NCBI GenBank assembly: GCA_900319715.1
Contig: ONPM01000012.1
Coordinates: 1-57,436, forward strand
Origin: an uncultured Prevotella sp.
Lineage (GTDB): Bacteria > Bacteroidota > Bacteroidia > Bacteroidales > Bacteroidaceae
Direction of reading: 5' to 3'
Length of the DNA: 57,436 nt
Under the pieces are notes generated by a model that saw nothing but the letters and a program-made list of their open reading frames with translations, was not told the origin of the DNA and ran no database searches. This document shows positions 42,129 through 50,242 of this stretch, piece by piece. A program made the position numbers and the translations under genes. The stretch's first letter is position 1. Each line of letters opens with the position of its first letter.

Positions 42129-42839
42129 ATGACTATCTCATGTGCCATTATCGACGACGAGCCCTTAGCAGCGGGCTTGCTTGAGAGTTACGCCAAAAAG
42201 ACTCCTTTCCTGGAACTCATTGGAACCTACAACAGTGCCATCATGGCGATGAAGGACCTGCGCGATAACCCTGCCCAGTTACTCTTGCTCGACATCCAGA
42301 TGCCTGAACTCAGCGGCATCGAGTTTGCCAAGATCCTACCCAAGGAAACGCGTATCATCTTCACGACGGCTTTCTCGCAGTATGCTGTCGAAGGCTATAA
42401 GGTCGATGCTCTCGACTATCTCCTGAAGCCGGTCTCGTACGAAGACTTCCTCAAGTCCACTGGCAAAGCCCTGGACTGGTTCTCTGTCGTCCAGCGACAA
42501 GACGCCTATCGGCGCGACCGCTTCATGTTTGTCAAAACCGACTACAAACTGCAGCGCGTCAATCTCGATGACATCCTCTACATAGAGGGCCTGAAAGACT
42601 ATGTGCGCTTCTACCTGAAAGACGGACAGCGCGTCATGTCGCTCATGTCGATGAAGAAACTCGAGGAGTATCTGCCAAAGCCAGAGTTCCTGCGCACCCA
42701 TCGCTCCTACATCGTCCACATGTCGGAGACTCCCCTCGTGGACCGCTTCCGTATCGTCTTCGGCGAGGAGTATATCCCCATCTCCGAGAATTATAAGGAC
42801 GAGGTGCAGAACTACTTCGATATGCATACGCTGGTATAG
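42129..42839 (+). CDS. LytTR-family response regulator
   Basis: A 236-residue regulator with an N-terminal receiver (AIIDDEPLAAGLLESYA, phospho-Asp in LLLLDIQMPELSG at about residue 57, FTTAFSQYAVEGYKVDALDY) and a C-terminal LytTR DNA-binding domain (FVKTDYKLQRVNLDDILYIE; FLRTHRSYIVHMS). It closes the efflux operon and is the partner of the LytS-like kinase encoded before it. The likely targets are the operon's own promoter; no direct repeat for LytTR was identified. Confidence 0.94.
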   Translation: MTISCAIIDDEPLAAGLLESYAKKTPFLELIGTYNSAIMAMKDLRDNPAQLLLLDIQMPELSGIEFAKILPKETRIIFTTAFSQYAVEGYKVDALDYLLKPVSYEDFLKSTGKALDWFSVVQRQDAYRRDRFMFVKTDYKLQRVNLDDILYIEGLKDYVRFYLKDGQRVMSLMSMKKLEEYLPKPEFLRTHRSYIVHMSETPLVDRFRIVFGEEYIPISENYKDEVQNYFDMHTLV

Positions 42840-42859
42840 GGAACAGACACGAGGAAGAA

Positions 42860-43007
42860 AAGCCGTAAAGGTGAGAAAGTGAAAGGTGCGTTTTGCAAAA
42901 CGTCATGCCGTAACGGCTTGATGTGCAAATAAATATTAAAAAAACGACTCTCAAGCCAAATCTCCTACCTCTTTCCTCTTTCCTCTTTCCTCTTTTTCGT
43001 ATCTTTG
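42860..43007 (+). promoter_or_regulatory. Intergenic signals and -7 box upstream of fba
   Basis: Contents in order: AAGCCGT (42860-42866) pairing with ACGGCTT (42913-42919); inside it a perfect 14-bp palindrome CGTTTTGCAAAACG (42889-42902); a CTCTTTC heptamer repeated about 3.5 times (42969-42995); and the promoter box TATCTTTG at 43000-43007, 45 bases before fba. The hairpin might be the end signal of the efflux operon, but it lacks a T-run. Confidence 0.55.
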
Positions 43008-43051
43008 CACTCGCTAAGATAATTATTCATTCTTTAAAATTATAATTAAAT

Positions 43052-44056
43052 ATGGTAAACTACAAGGAATTAGGTCTCGTCAATACTCGCGAGATGTTCA
43101 AGAGAGCAGTAGCCGGTGGCTATGCCATCCCCGCCTTCAACTTCAACACGATGGAGCAGATGCAGGCTATCGTTCAGGCTGCTGTTGAGACAAAGTCGCC
43201 CGTTATCATGCAGGTGTCTAAGGGCGCCCGTAACTATGCCAACGCTACCATCCTCCGCTACATGGCCGAGGGTGCCGTCGCATATGCCAAGGAACTGGGT
43301 TGTGAGCATCCTGAGATTGTGCTGCACCTCGATCATGGTGACAGTTTCGAACTCTGTAAGGACTGTATCGACATGGGCTTCTCTTCAGTGATGTACGATG
43401 GTTCTTCACTGCCTTACGAGGAGAACATCAAGATTTCGCGTCAGGTTGTGGAGTATGCTCACAAGTACGACGTGACAGTTGAGTGCGAACTCGGTGTGCT
43501 CGCTGGTGTTGAGGACGAGGTTGTGGCTGAGGAGTCTCACTACACCAAGCCCGAAGAGGTCATCGACTTCTCTACTCGCACAGGCTGTGACTCGCTGGCT
43601 ATCTCTATCGGCACCTCTCACGGCGCTTACAAGTTCAAGCCTGAGCAGTGCACCCGCGACCCGAAGACTGGCAAACTCGTTCCCCCGCCACTCGCATTCG
43701 ACGTGCTCCACGAGATCGAGAAGAAACTTCCCGGATTCCCCATCGTGCTCCACGGATCTTCTTCAGTACCTCAGGACGAGGTGGACACCATCAACAAGTA
43801 CGGCGGTAACCTGCCCGATGCAGTTGGTATCCCCGAGGAGCAACTTCGTGAGGCCTCAAAGAGCGCTGTCTGCAAGATCAACATCGACTCAGACTCTCGT
43901 CTGGCTATGACCGCTGCCGTGCGTAAGTATTTGGCTGAGAACCCCGCTCACTTCGATCCTCGCCAGTATCTGAAGCCTGCTCGCGAGAATATGAAGAAGA
44001 TGTACATCCACAAGATTGTCGATGTGCTCGGATCTGACGGCAAACTCGCCCAGTAA
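43052..44056 (+). CDS. fba: Class II fructose-bisphosphate aldolase
   Basis: Zinc-dependent aldolase of glycolysis/gluconeogenesis. The 334-residue product shows the metal and catalytic motifs: VLHLDHGDSFE (His/Asp), CELGVLAGVEDEVVAEESHY (Glu), SIGTSHGAYKF (His) and VLHGSSSVPQD (His); the C-terminal part has NINSDSRL-type KINIDSDSRLAM. It is encoded alone, with its own promoter and a strong terminator. Codon use suggests high expression, as expected for this enzyme. Confidence 0.96.
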   Translation: MVNYKELGLVNTREMFKRAVAGGYAIPAFNFNTMEQMQAIVQAAVETKSPVIMQVSKGARNYANATILRYMAEGAVAYAKELGCEHPEIVLHLDHGDSFELCKDCIDMGFSSVMYDGSSLPYEENIKISRQVVEYAHKYDVTVECELGVLAGVEDEVVAEESHYTKPEEVIDFSTRTGCDSLAISIGTSHGAYKFKPEQCTRDPKTGKLVPPPLAFDVLHEIEKKLPGFPIVLHGSSSVPQDEVDTINKYGGNLPDAVGIPEEQLREASKSAVCKINIDSDSRLAMTAAVRKYLAENPAHFDPRQYLKPARENMKKMYIHKIVDVLGSDGKLAQ

Positions 44057-44080
44057 GCGACATTGCTTCAGTTGATATCC

Positions 44081-44123
44081 AGGCGAGGGATTCCCAATAG
44101 GGAGTTCCTCGCTTGTTTCTTTT
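44081..44123 (+). terminator. Terminator of fba
   Basis: A 15-bp stem with G-T wobbles (44081-44095 with 44100-44114) and an AATA loop, followed by GTTTCTTTT. It is 24 bases after the fba stop and faces the convergent DUF4831 gene. Confidence 0.85.
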
Positions 44124-44144
44124 GAACCTGGCAGGTCTTATCTC

Positions 44145-45236
44145 TTATCTTGGAAGTTCAGCGTCTAGTCGCTCGATGGCGCCAGAGAGCGGATCGAGAA
44201 GGAGGCGCGTAGTATAGCGTTTGTTGAAGAGCGCACCGCTGAGCAGTTCGACGTTTCCGAACTGTCCAGCGGGGAATTCGCTGGCCAAGATGGCTTGTTG
44301 GCTGTCGGAAATGGTAGTGCGCAAGCGTCCTGGGATGTTGACATAGATGCCGTAGACGGGCTTCTGTTTCTTCTTGGGATCGACGGGCTCTGGCTCTGGA
44401 ACGGTCTTGAGGTTCTCTATACTTATATAATAAGGTACGCCCGCGAGGTCGTCACTGTCGACGAGGCCAAATTTTTGCGAGAAGCGGAAGAGCACCTTGC
44501 GGCTGATGTTCTTGGCAGGAACGATGGTGAAGGTCTGTTCCACCGTGTCCCGATCATAGGTCCCGATGAAGAGGGAGGTGAGGGCGCGATCCTGCAAGTC
44601 GAGTTGGTTGAGCATGAGGCGCAACTGGTCTCCGTCCTTGGGCATGTTGTCTGCCTGTCCGCGAACGAGCAGGTTGCGGCTCTCGCGTATCTCGTAGATG
44701 TCCTGTGCGGTCAGTTCTGCCATCTTTGCGGTGCTGCCTGCGGCCAGTGTCTCCTCATTCATGTACTGGCGGGGGTTGATTTTGGGAGTGGTGGGTAAGA
44801 TGGTTGAGCCTTGAGCATTCTCCTTCAGCCTTCCATCATCCATCATCCGCTCTTCGGTATTGATTGCCTGCAGGATGCCGTCGACAGAGAGGCGGATGTT
44901 GGCGGCGACAGTCTTGGCGTCGAACTTCACGGCATAGCGCTTGGAGGTGTCGGCTACGGCGACGGCCTGCTGACGAATGGCGGTGATGCGGTAACTGACT
45001 GATGGAGTGGGGGATACGCCCTTGATCCGCAGATAGCGCTCAGAATACTGACAAAAGTCGCCTGGAGTATAGGTGGTCTTTTCGACGGTAACGGTGACAG
45101 CGATGGCGGTCTTGGGGAGAAAATAGACGGCTCCCTCGGTGGTGACGCCTGGCTGATAAAGGCTGCTCACGGTCTGTGAAAAGGCAATGAGGTGAAATAG
45201 CGGAAGGGCGAAGAGCAGCAATGCTCGCTGATGCAT
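44145..45236 (-). CDS. DUF4831 family exported protein
   Basis: A protein of the Bacteroidota-specific DUF4831 family with no known function. From the ATG at 45236 it has 363 residues with a signal peptide (MHQRALLLFALPLFHLIAFS, Q/TVSS cleavage region). Motifs of the family include ITAIRQQAVAVADTSKRYAV and DIYEIRESRNLLVRGQADNM. An upstream ATG at 45248 would add four residues. It lies 41 bases after nnrD on the same strand, with a repeat arm in the gap. Confidence 0.8.
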   Translation of the reverse strand: MHQRALLLFALPLFHLIAFSQTVSSLYQPGVTTEGAVYFLPKTAIAVTVTVEKTTYTPGDFCQYSERYLRIKGVSPTPSVSYRITAIRQQAVAVADTSKRYAVKFDAKTVAANIRLSVDGILQAINTEERMMDDGRLKENAQGSTILPTTPKINPRQYMNEETLAAGSTAKMAELTAQDIYEIRESRNLLVRGQADNMPKDGDQLRLMLNQLDLQDRALTSLFIGTYDRDTVEQTFTIVPAKNISRKVLFRFSQKFGLVDSDDLAGVPYYISIENLKTVPEPEPVDPKKKQKPVYGIYVNIPGRLRTTISDSQQAILASEFPAGQFGNVELLSGALFNKRYTTRLLLDPLSGAIERLDAELPR

Positions 45237-45244
45237 TTTGTTAA

Positions 45245-45278
45245 TCATCTGTAAACTGTAAACCGTAATCTGTAAACT
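45245..45278. repeat. Single arm of the TTTACRG heptamer repeat
   Basis: Three to four CYGTAAA/CTGTAAAC words starting with ATCATCTG, identical in type to the right arms of the paired copies, but with no left arm. It fills the nnrD-DUF4831 gap. Confidence 0.75.
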
Positions 45279-45289
45279 AAAATTCTTCC

Positions 45290-46801
45290 CTACTCGTTAA
45301 TCCGTTTGAAAGCGTAGGGAAGATACTGTATGAGGTCGCTGGCGATGACGCTCTCCTGACCTAATTCCTTGGCGGCGATGTCGCCAGCGAGGCCGTGCAG
45401 GTACATGCCCACGATACAGGCATCCTCTTGCTTGTAGCCACGAGCGAGCAGTCCGGTGATAATGCCTGTGAGTACGTCGCCGCTGCCAGCGGTGGCCATG
45501 CCTGCATTGCCAGTAGTGTTGAACACGATATGCCCGTCGGGCAGGCAGAGTGAGGTGTGGTGGCCCTTGAGCATTACGTAGGCCTGTAGGCGCTCTGCCA
45601 GGTCGCGGGCCTTCATCAGGCGCTCGAAACTGTCGCCGCTTGGACCTTCGAGACGGTCGAACTCCTTGGGGTGGGGTGTCATGATGATACCCTTGGGCAA
45701 CTGCTGGAGCCATGCACGGTGGTTGGCGAGGATATTGATGGCATCGGCATCGGCCACCAGTGGGCATTGGGTACGCCGCAACTGGGCTATGATGGCAATG
45801 GCCGTCTGTTCGCTGGTGCCCAATCCAGGACCAATGCCGACAGCCTTGAAGTCTTCGGTGTCGACGGCCTCGGAGAAGGTTGTCTCCTCACGGTCGAACT
45901 GCAACACTGCCTCAGGCACGCTGATCTGCATGATGAGGTGGTTGCGCTTAGGGGTATGGGTGGTGACACGCCCTGCTCCCACCCGCAGACAGGCCTTGGT
46001 GGCCAGGACGGCAGCCCCGCCCATGCCATAACTGCCCGCAATGATGAGGGCATTGCCCATCTTGCCTTTGTGGGCAAAGGGGTCGCGCGGCAGTAGTCTG
46101 TTCCTGACGTCGCTCTCCTCCAGTAGAGTGTAATTGGCATCAATTTTCTCAATGCCTTCCTTGCTGAGTCGGATGTCAAGTACTTTCATCTGTCCGATGA
46201 ACTGCTGGTTCTCGGCAAAGAGGAAAGAGAGTTTCTGGTGCTGGAGAGTGAGTGTCATGTCGGCGCGGATGATATTAGCACGGACGTTATAGGTGTTGTC
46301 CTCTGTCATAAGGCCAGAGGGAATATCGATGCTAACTACCTTTGACGGCGAGGCGTTGATGTATTTCACCAATGAAGAAAAGCCGCCTGCCAAGGGCTTA
46401 TTCAGCCCTGAGCCGAAGAGACCGTCTACGACGAGCATGTCGCCATCGAGTTGTGGGGGCTCGAACTCCTGGATCACTTCGACGAGAGCCTTCGGCTTCT
46501 TCTCCAGCAGTCGCTTCTTGTTGGCAGCGCAGTCTTCGGAGAGATGGCCCTGGATGTTGAACAGGTAGGTCGTGACATCGTAGTTGCGTTCGAGTAGCAG
46601 ACGGGCCACGGCGAGTGCGTCGCCACCATTGTTGCCTGGTCCGGCAAAGACGATGACGCGTGTGGCACTGTTCCACACATCAGTAATGGCCTGGGTGATG
46701 GCCTTGGCTGCACGCTCCATCAGGTCGATAGACTTGACAGGCTCGTTCTCAATCGTATATTTGTCCAGTTCGTGGATCTGGGCACTCGTAAAAATCTTCA
46801 T
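45290..46801 (-). CDS. nnrD: Bifunctional NAD(P)H-hydrate epimerase/dehydratase
   Basis: Repairs damaged NADHX/NADPHX. The 503-residue protein joins an N-terminal YjeF/NnrE epimerase domain (FAGPGNNGGDALAVARLLLE, residues ~51-70) with a C-terminal NnrD dehydratase (GSYGMGGAAVLATKACLRVG; PHPKEFDRL; and NAGMATAGSGDVLTGIITGL). Length is typical of the fused form. Its promoter overlaps the divergent hpt promoter. Confidence 0.95.
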   Translation of the reverse strand: MKIFTSAQIHELDKYTIENEPVKSIDLMERAAKAITQAITDVWNSATRVIVFAGPGNNGGDALAVARLLLERNYDVTTYLFNIQGHLSEDCAANKKRLLEKKPKALVEVIQEFEPPQLDGDMLVVDGLFGSGLNKPLAGGFSSLVKYINASPSKVVSIDIPSGLMTEDNTYNVRANIIRADMTLTLQHQKLSFLFAENQQFIGQMKVLDIRLSKEGIEKIDANYTLLEESDVRNRLLPRDPFAHKGKMGNALIIAGSYGMGGAAVLATKACLRVGAGRVTTHTPKRNHLIMQISVPEAVLQFDREETTFSEAVDTEDFKAVGIGPGLGTSEQTAIAIIAQLRRTQCPLVADADAINILANHRAWLQQLPKGIIMTPHPKEFDRLEGPSGDSFERLMKARDLAERLQAYVMLKGHHTSLCLPDGHIVFNTTGNAGMATAGSGDVLTGIITGLLARGYKQEDACIVGMYLHGLAGDIAAKELGQESVIASDLIQYLPYAFKRINE

Positions 46802-46808
46802 AATGGTG

Positions 46809-46857
46809 CAAAGGTAGGAAAAAGATTTGGTGATTCCAAAAAAAATACGTACTTTTG
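46809..46857. promoter_or_regulatory. Overlapping divergent promoters nnrD / hpt
   Basis: Minus strand (nnrD): TTTG 46837-46840 and TACCTTTG 46809-46816, 20 bases apart. Plus strand (hpt): TTTG 46826-46829 and TACTTTTG 46850-46857, 20 bases apart. The two -33 boxes lie inside each other's spacer, so RNA polymerase can probably occupy only one at a time. Confidence 0.85.
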
Positions 46858-46881
46858 CACAAAAATTAGTGAAATAGCCCT

Positions 46882-47424
46882 ATGGATAGTATTCGAATCA
46901 AGGACAAATGCTTTCGTATCTCCCTCTCCGAGACGGAAATCAAACAGCGTGTGAAGTCACTGGCAGAAGAGATGAGCCGCGATCTGGAAGGCAAGAACCC
47001 GCTCTTCTTGGCAGTACTCAACGGCTCATTTATCTTTGCTGCAGACCTCATCCGTGAGATGACCATCCCCTGTGAGATATCGTTTGTGAAGTTAGCATCC
47101 TATCAAGGGACCACCTCCACTGGTAAGATTCATGAAGTGATAGGTATTAATGAAGACCTGAGCGGACGTACGGTGGTTATCATTGAGGATATCGTGGAGA
47201 GTGGTCAGACGATGAAACGGATGATCGAGCAGATTGGTACGAGAAACCCAGCCTCAGTGCAGATATGTACGCTGTTCTTCAAGCCGGAAAAACTGAAGGA
47301 GAATCTGAATCTGGATTATGTGGCTTTCCGCATCCCTGATGATTTCATCGTGGGCTATGGCCTTGACTATGATCAGGGTGGTCGCGGTCTGAGACATATC
47401 TATACAATAGTAGATAATAAGTGA
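46882..47424 (+). CDS. hpt: Hypoxanthine phosphoribosyltransferase
   Basis: Purine salvage: hypoxanthine or guanine + PRPP to IMP/GMP. The 180-residue protein has the PRTase motif VVIIEDIVESGQTMKRM (residues ~94-110; PRPP loop), the loop LNGSFIFAADLIREM (~50-64) and the purine-binding IPDDFIVGYGLDYDQ near the C-terminus. It starts the hpt-adk-obg-pgeF run and has a well-formed promoter. Confidence 0.95.
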   Translation: MDSIRIKDKCFRISLSETEIKQRVKSLAEEMSRDLEGKNPLFLAVLNGSFIFAADLIREMTIPCEISFVKLASYQGTTSTGKIHEVIGINEDLSGRTVVIIEDIVESGQTMKRMIEQIGTRNPASVQICTLFFKPEKLKENLNLDYVAFRIPDDFIVGYGLDYDQGGRGLRHIYTIVDNK

Positions 47425-47450
47425 TAATTAAAACCAACACCATTAGAAGA

Positions 47451-48020
47451 ATGAAGAATATCGTGATTTTCGGTGCGCCTGGCTCGGGCAAGGGCACACA
47501 GAGTGACAAGATGATTGAGAAGTACGGCTTGAACCATATTTCGACAGGTGATGTGCTTCGTGCTGAGATCAAAAAAGGCTCAGAGTTAGGCAAGACCGCT
47601 GCGAGTTTTATCGACCAGGGACAGTTGATACCTGACGACTTGATGGTGAGCATCCTGGCCTCGGTCTACGACTCGTTCGGCGACCACAAGGGGGTGATCT
47701 TCGATGGCTTCCCCCGTACCATTCCACAGGCAGAGGCGCTGAAGAAGATGCTCGATGAGCGTGGCGACAAAGTGGCTGCGATGATCGAACTCGACGTGCC
47801 TGAGGAGGAGTTGATGAAGCGCCTTCTGCTGCGAGGTCAGCAGAGTGGCCGTGCGGATGATAACGAGGAGACTATCAAGAAGCGTCTCGTGGTATATCAT
47901 TCCCAGACACAACCACTCATTGAGTGGTACAACAAGGAAGGCATCCATTATCATATCGACGGCCTCGGAGACCTGGACCGTATATTCGATGATATCTGCA
48001 AGGTGATTGACAGTATTTGA
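47451..48020 (+). CDS. adk: Adenylate kinase
   Basis: ATP + AMP to 2 ADP. From the ATG at 47451 (MKNIVIFGAPGSGKGTQSDK) 189 residues with P-loop GAPGSGKGT, AMP-binding FDGFPRTIPQAEAL and the short LID variant (RLLLRGQQSGRADDNEETI) without a zinc-type insert. The frame extends 10 codons upstream to 47421, overlapping hpt, but the P-loop spacing favours 47451. It lies 26 bases after hpt. Confidence 0.96.
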   Translation: MKNIVIFGAPGSGKGTQSDKMIEKYGLNHISTGDVLRAEIKKGSELGKTAASFIDQGQLIPDDLMVSILASVYDSFGDHKGVIFDGFPRTIPQAEALKKMLDERGDKVAAMIELDVPEEELMKRLLLRGQQSGRADDNEETIKKRLVVYHSQTQPLIEWYNKEGIHYHIDGLGDLDRIFDDICKVIDSI

Positions 48021-48034
48021 GTTGTTTGCAATTT

Positions 48035-48121
48035 GCGGTTTACAGATTACAGTAGATTTGACAGGAAATCGTATTCCCTCAAATGTAATCATCTGTAAAC
48101 CGTAAACTGTAAACTGTGAAC
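48035..48121. repeat. Inverted array of TTTACRG heptamers (copy 4)
   Basis: Left arm CGGTTTACAGATTACAG from 48036 and right arm of CYGTAAA words (48091-48121) around a divergent core ending GTAATCATCTG. It lies between adk and obg. Confidence 0.8.
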
Positions 48122-48128
48122 ATTTAAT

Positions 48129-49325
48129 ATGGAGAGTAATTTCGTTGATTACGTGAAGATTCTGTGTCGCTCAGGTAAGGGCGGCAGGGGGAGCATGCAC
48201 CTGAAGCATGTGAAATACAATCCCAATGGCGGACCTGACGGCGGCGACGGCGGTAAGGGTGGCAGTATCATCCTACGAGGCAATCATAACTACTGGACCC
48301 TGTTACACCTGAAATATGAGCGTCATATCTTCGCTGAACACGGTGGCAACGGCGGCAAGGATAAGTGCCATGGTACCGACGGTAAAGATGTGTATATCGA
48401 CGTGCCATGCGGGACGGTGGTCTACAACGCAGAGACAGGTAAGTATGTCTGCGATGTCACCTACGACGGGCAGGAGGTGCTCTTGCTGAAGGGAGGTCGT
48501 GGCGGCCTGGGGAATTTCCAGTTCCGTAGTGCTACGAATCAGGCGCCGCGTTATGCACAGCCGGGCGAGCCGATGCAGGAGATGACCATTATCCTCGAAC
48601 TGAAGTTGCTGGCGGATGTTGGTCTTGTGGGGTTCCCCAATGCCGGCAAGTCGACGCTGGTGTCTTCGCTCTCGAATGCCCGTCCAAAGATAGCCAATTA
48701 TCCCTTCACCACGATGGAACCGTCCCTTGGCATTGTGGGCTATCGAGACAACAAGTCCTTCGTGATGGCCGATATTCCGGGAATCATCGAGGGAGCCTCG
48801 GAGGGTAAGGGACTCGGACTGCGATTCCTCCGTCATATAGAGCGTAACTCGCTGCTGTTGTTTATGGTGCCAGGCGATACGGATGACATCAAAAAGGAAT
48901 ACGAGATCCTGCTCAACGAGTTGAAACAATTCAACCCCGAGATGCTTGACAAGCACCGTGTGCTGGCAGTGACGAAGTGCGACCTGCTCGACGCCGAGCT
49001 CATCGAGATGCTCAAGGCCGACCTCTCGGCGCACAATGGGGACAATGGATACAGTCCCCTTTGTGAGATCGTGTTCATCTCTGCCGTGACGGGCTATGGG
49101 CTGGAGGAGCTGAAAGATGTGCTTTGGCGGGAACTGAATGCCGAGAGTAATAAACTGGCTGCAGTGACGGCAGAGGATTCGCTGGTGCATCGTGACAAGG
49201 ATATGACCCACTTTGCCGAGGAACTGGCTGAAGAGGGAGAGGATGAGGACATCGAATATATCGATGAAGACGAGATAGAAGACCTCGACGACTTCGAATA
49301 TGAAGAAGATCAAGAAGATGCTTGA
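48129..49325 (+). CDS. obg: GTPase Obg
   Basis: Ribosome-associated GTPase acting in 50S assembly and stress response. The 398-residue protein has the glycine-rich Obg fold ([31 protein letters not shown]), then the G domain: G1 GFPNAGKST (~residue 170), G3 [17 protein letters not shown]4 TKCD and G5 SAVTGYG. The last ~35 residues are almost purely acidic ([20 protein letters not shown]). Its end overlaps pgeF by 8 bases, so the two are coupled. Confidence 0.96.
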   Translation: MESNFVDYVKILCRSGKGGRGSMHLKHVKYNPNGGPDGGDGGKGGSIILRGNHNYWTLLHLKYERHIFAEHGGNGGKDKCHGTDGKDVYIDVPCGTVVYNAETGKYVCDVTYDGQEVLLLKGGRGGLGNFQFRSATNQAPRYAQPGEPMQEMTIILELKLLADVGLVGFPNAGKSTLVSSLSNARPKIANYPFTTMEPSLGIVGYRDNKSFVMADIPGIIEGASEGKGLGLRFLRHIERNSLLLFMVPGDTDDIKKEYEILLNELKQFNPEMLDKHRVLAVTKCDLLDAELIEMLKADLSAHNGDNGYSPLCEIVFISAVTGYGLEELKDVLWRELNAESNKLAAVTAEDSLVHRDKDMTHFAEELAEEGEDEDIEYIDEDEIEDLDDFEYEEDQEDA

Positions 49326-50097
49326 GCCGCAACTCCTTTATTATGATATGGCCGAACGTGTGACGGCCTTCAGCAGCAAGCGCCATGGTGGCGTGAGCGA
49401 GGGCAGTTTTGCCTCGTTCAACATCAATGCCTATTGTGGCGACAATCCGGAGCATATCGCCCAGAACCGACAGGCGCTTTGTAAACTACTCCATATCAAG
49501 CCTGACCGTCTCATTATGCCCCATCAGGTACATGGCACTGGCGTCACACAAATCAGCAAGACTTTCTTTCTCCTGAATGAAGACATCCGCCACAGTGTCA
49601 CAGAGGGCATAGATGCGCTTATCACCAATGTGCCAGGTGTTTGTATCGGTGTCTCTACGGCAGACTGTATACCTATTATATTATATGACCCCCAGCATCA
49701 TGCCGCAGGGGTGGTGCATAGTGGTTGGCGCGGCACGGTGGCCGATATTGTCGAGGCGGCAGTCGCCTCGATGGTAAGATCATATCATTCAAGGCCAGAT
49801 GGTCTATTGGCGGTAATAGGTCCGGGCATCTCACGTCGCAACTTCGAGGTGGGCGACGAGGTGTATGAGGCCTTTTCCGAGGCAGGCTATCCCATGGATG
49901 CCATTGCCGAACGGAAAGAAAAATGGCACATCGACCTGCCGAAGTGTTGCCAACTGCAATTGGAAACAGCAGGCATTCTGTCAGCGAATATACATATGAC
50001 AGATATCTGCACCTACGATCAGTCGGACGATTATTTCTCGGCTCGAAAGTTGGGCACCTCATCGGGGCGAATCTTTACAGGAATTGTCCTAAGATAA
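49318..50097 (+). CDS. pgeF: Laccase-domain protein (PgeF/YfiH, purine nucleoside phosphorylase-like)
   Basis: A 259-residue protein of the YfiH/multicopper oxidase-like family, which edits peptidoglycan precursors in E. coli and acts on purine nucleosides in others. Metal-ligand motifs are present: [21 protein letters not shown] and [14 protein letters not shown], and [16 protein letters not shown] near the C-terminus. I use the ATG at 49318 ([20 protein letters not shown]); an ATG at 49300 would add six residues and a longer overlap with obg. Co-transcribed with obg. Confidence 0.9.
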   Translation: MLEPQLLYYDMAERVTAFSSKRHGGVSEGSFASFNINAYCGDNPEHIAQNRQALCKLLHIKPDRLIMPHQVHGTGVTQISKTFFLLNEDIRHSVTEGIDALITNVPGVCIGVSTADCIPIILYDPQHHAAGVVHSGWRGTVADIVEAAVASMVRSYHSRPDGLLAVIGPGISRRNFEVGDEVYEAFSEAGYPMDAIAERKEKWHIDLPKCCQLQLETAGILSANIHMTDICTYDQSDDYFSARKLGTSSGRIFTGIVLR

Positions 50098-50144
50098 CAA
50101 ATCGCAAGTATTGTTCACTTTTATTAAAAAAAGTCCCTTAATTA

Positions 50145-50176
50145 TATCTTTGTCTCAATTCTTTTTCTTAACTTTG
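50145..50176 (+). promoter_or_regulatory. Two promoter-like boxes of the TonB-dependent receptor gene
   Basis: TATCTTTG (50145-50152) and TAACTTTG (50169-50176) both match TAnnTTTG in the AT-rich 145-base gap after pgeF. The second is 67 bases from the ATG, leaving room for a leader. No perfect -33 is at 20 bases for either. Confidence 0.55.
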
Positions 50177-50242
50177 CAGCGAAAATTGAAATCAGTCGTT
50201 TTTACGACATATTTAATTAATTAATTACATAACCAAGATTTT

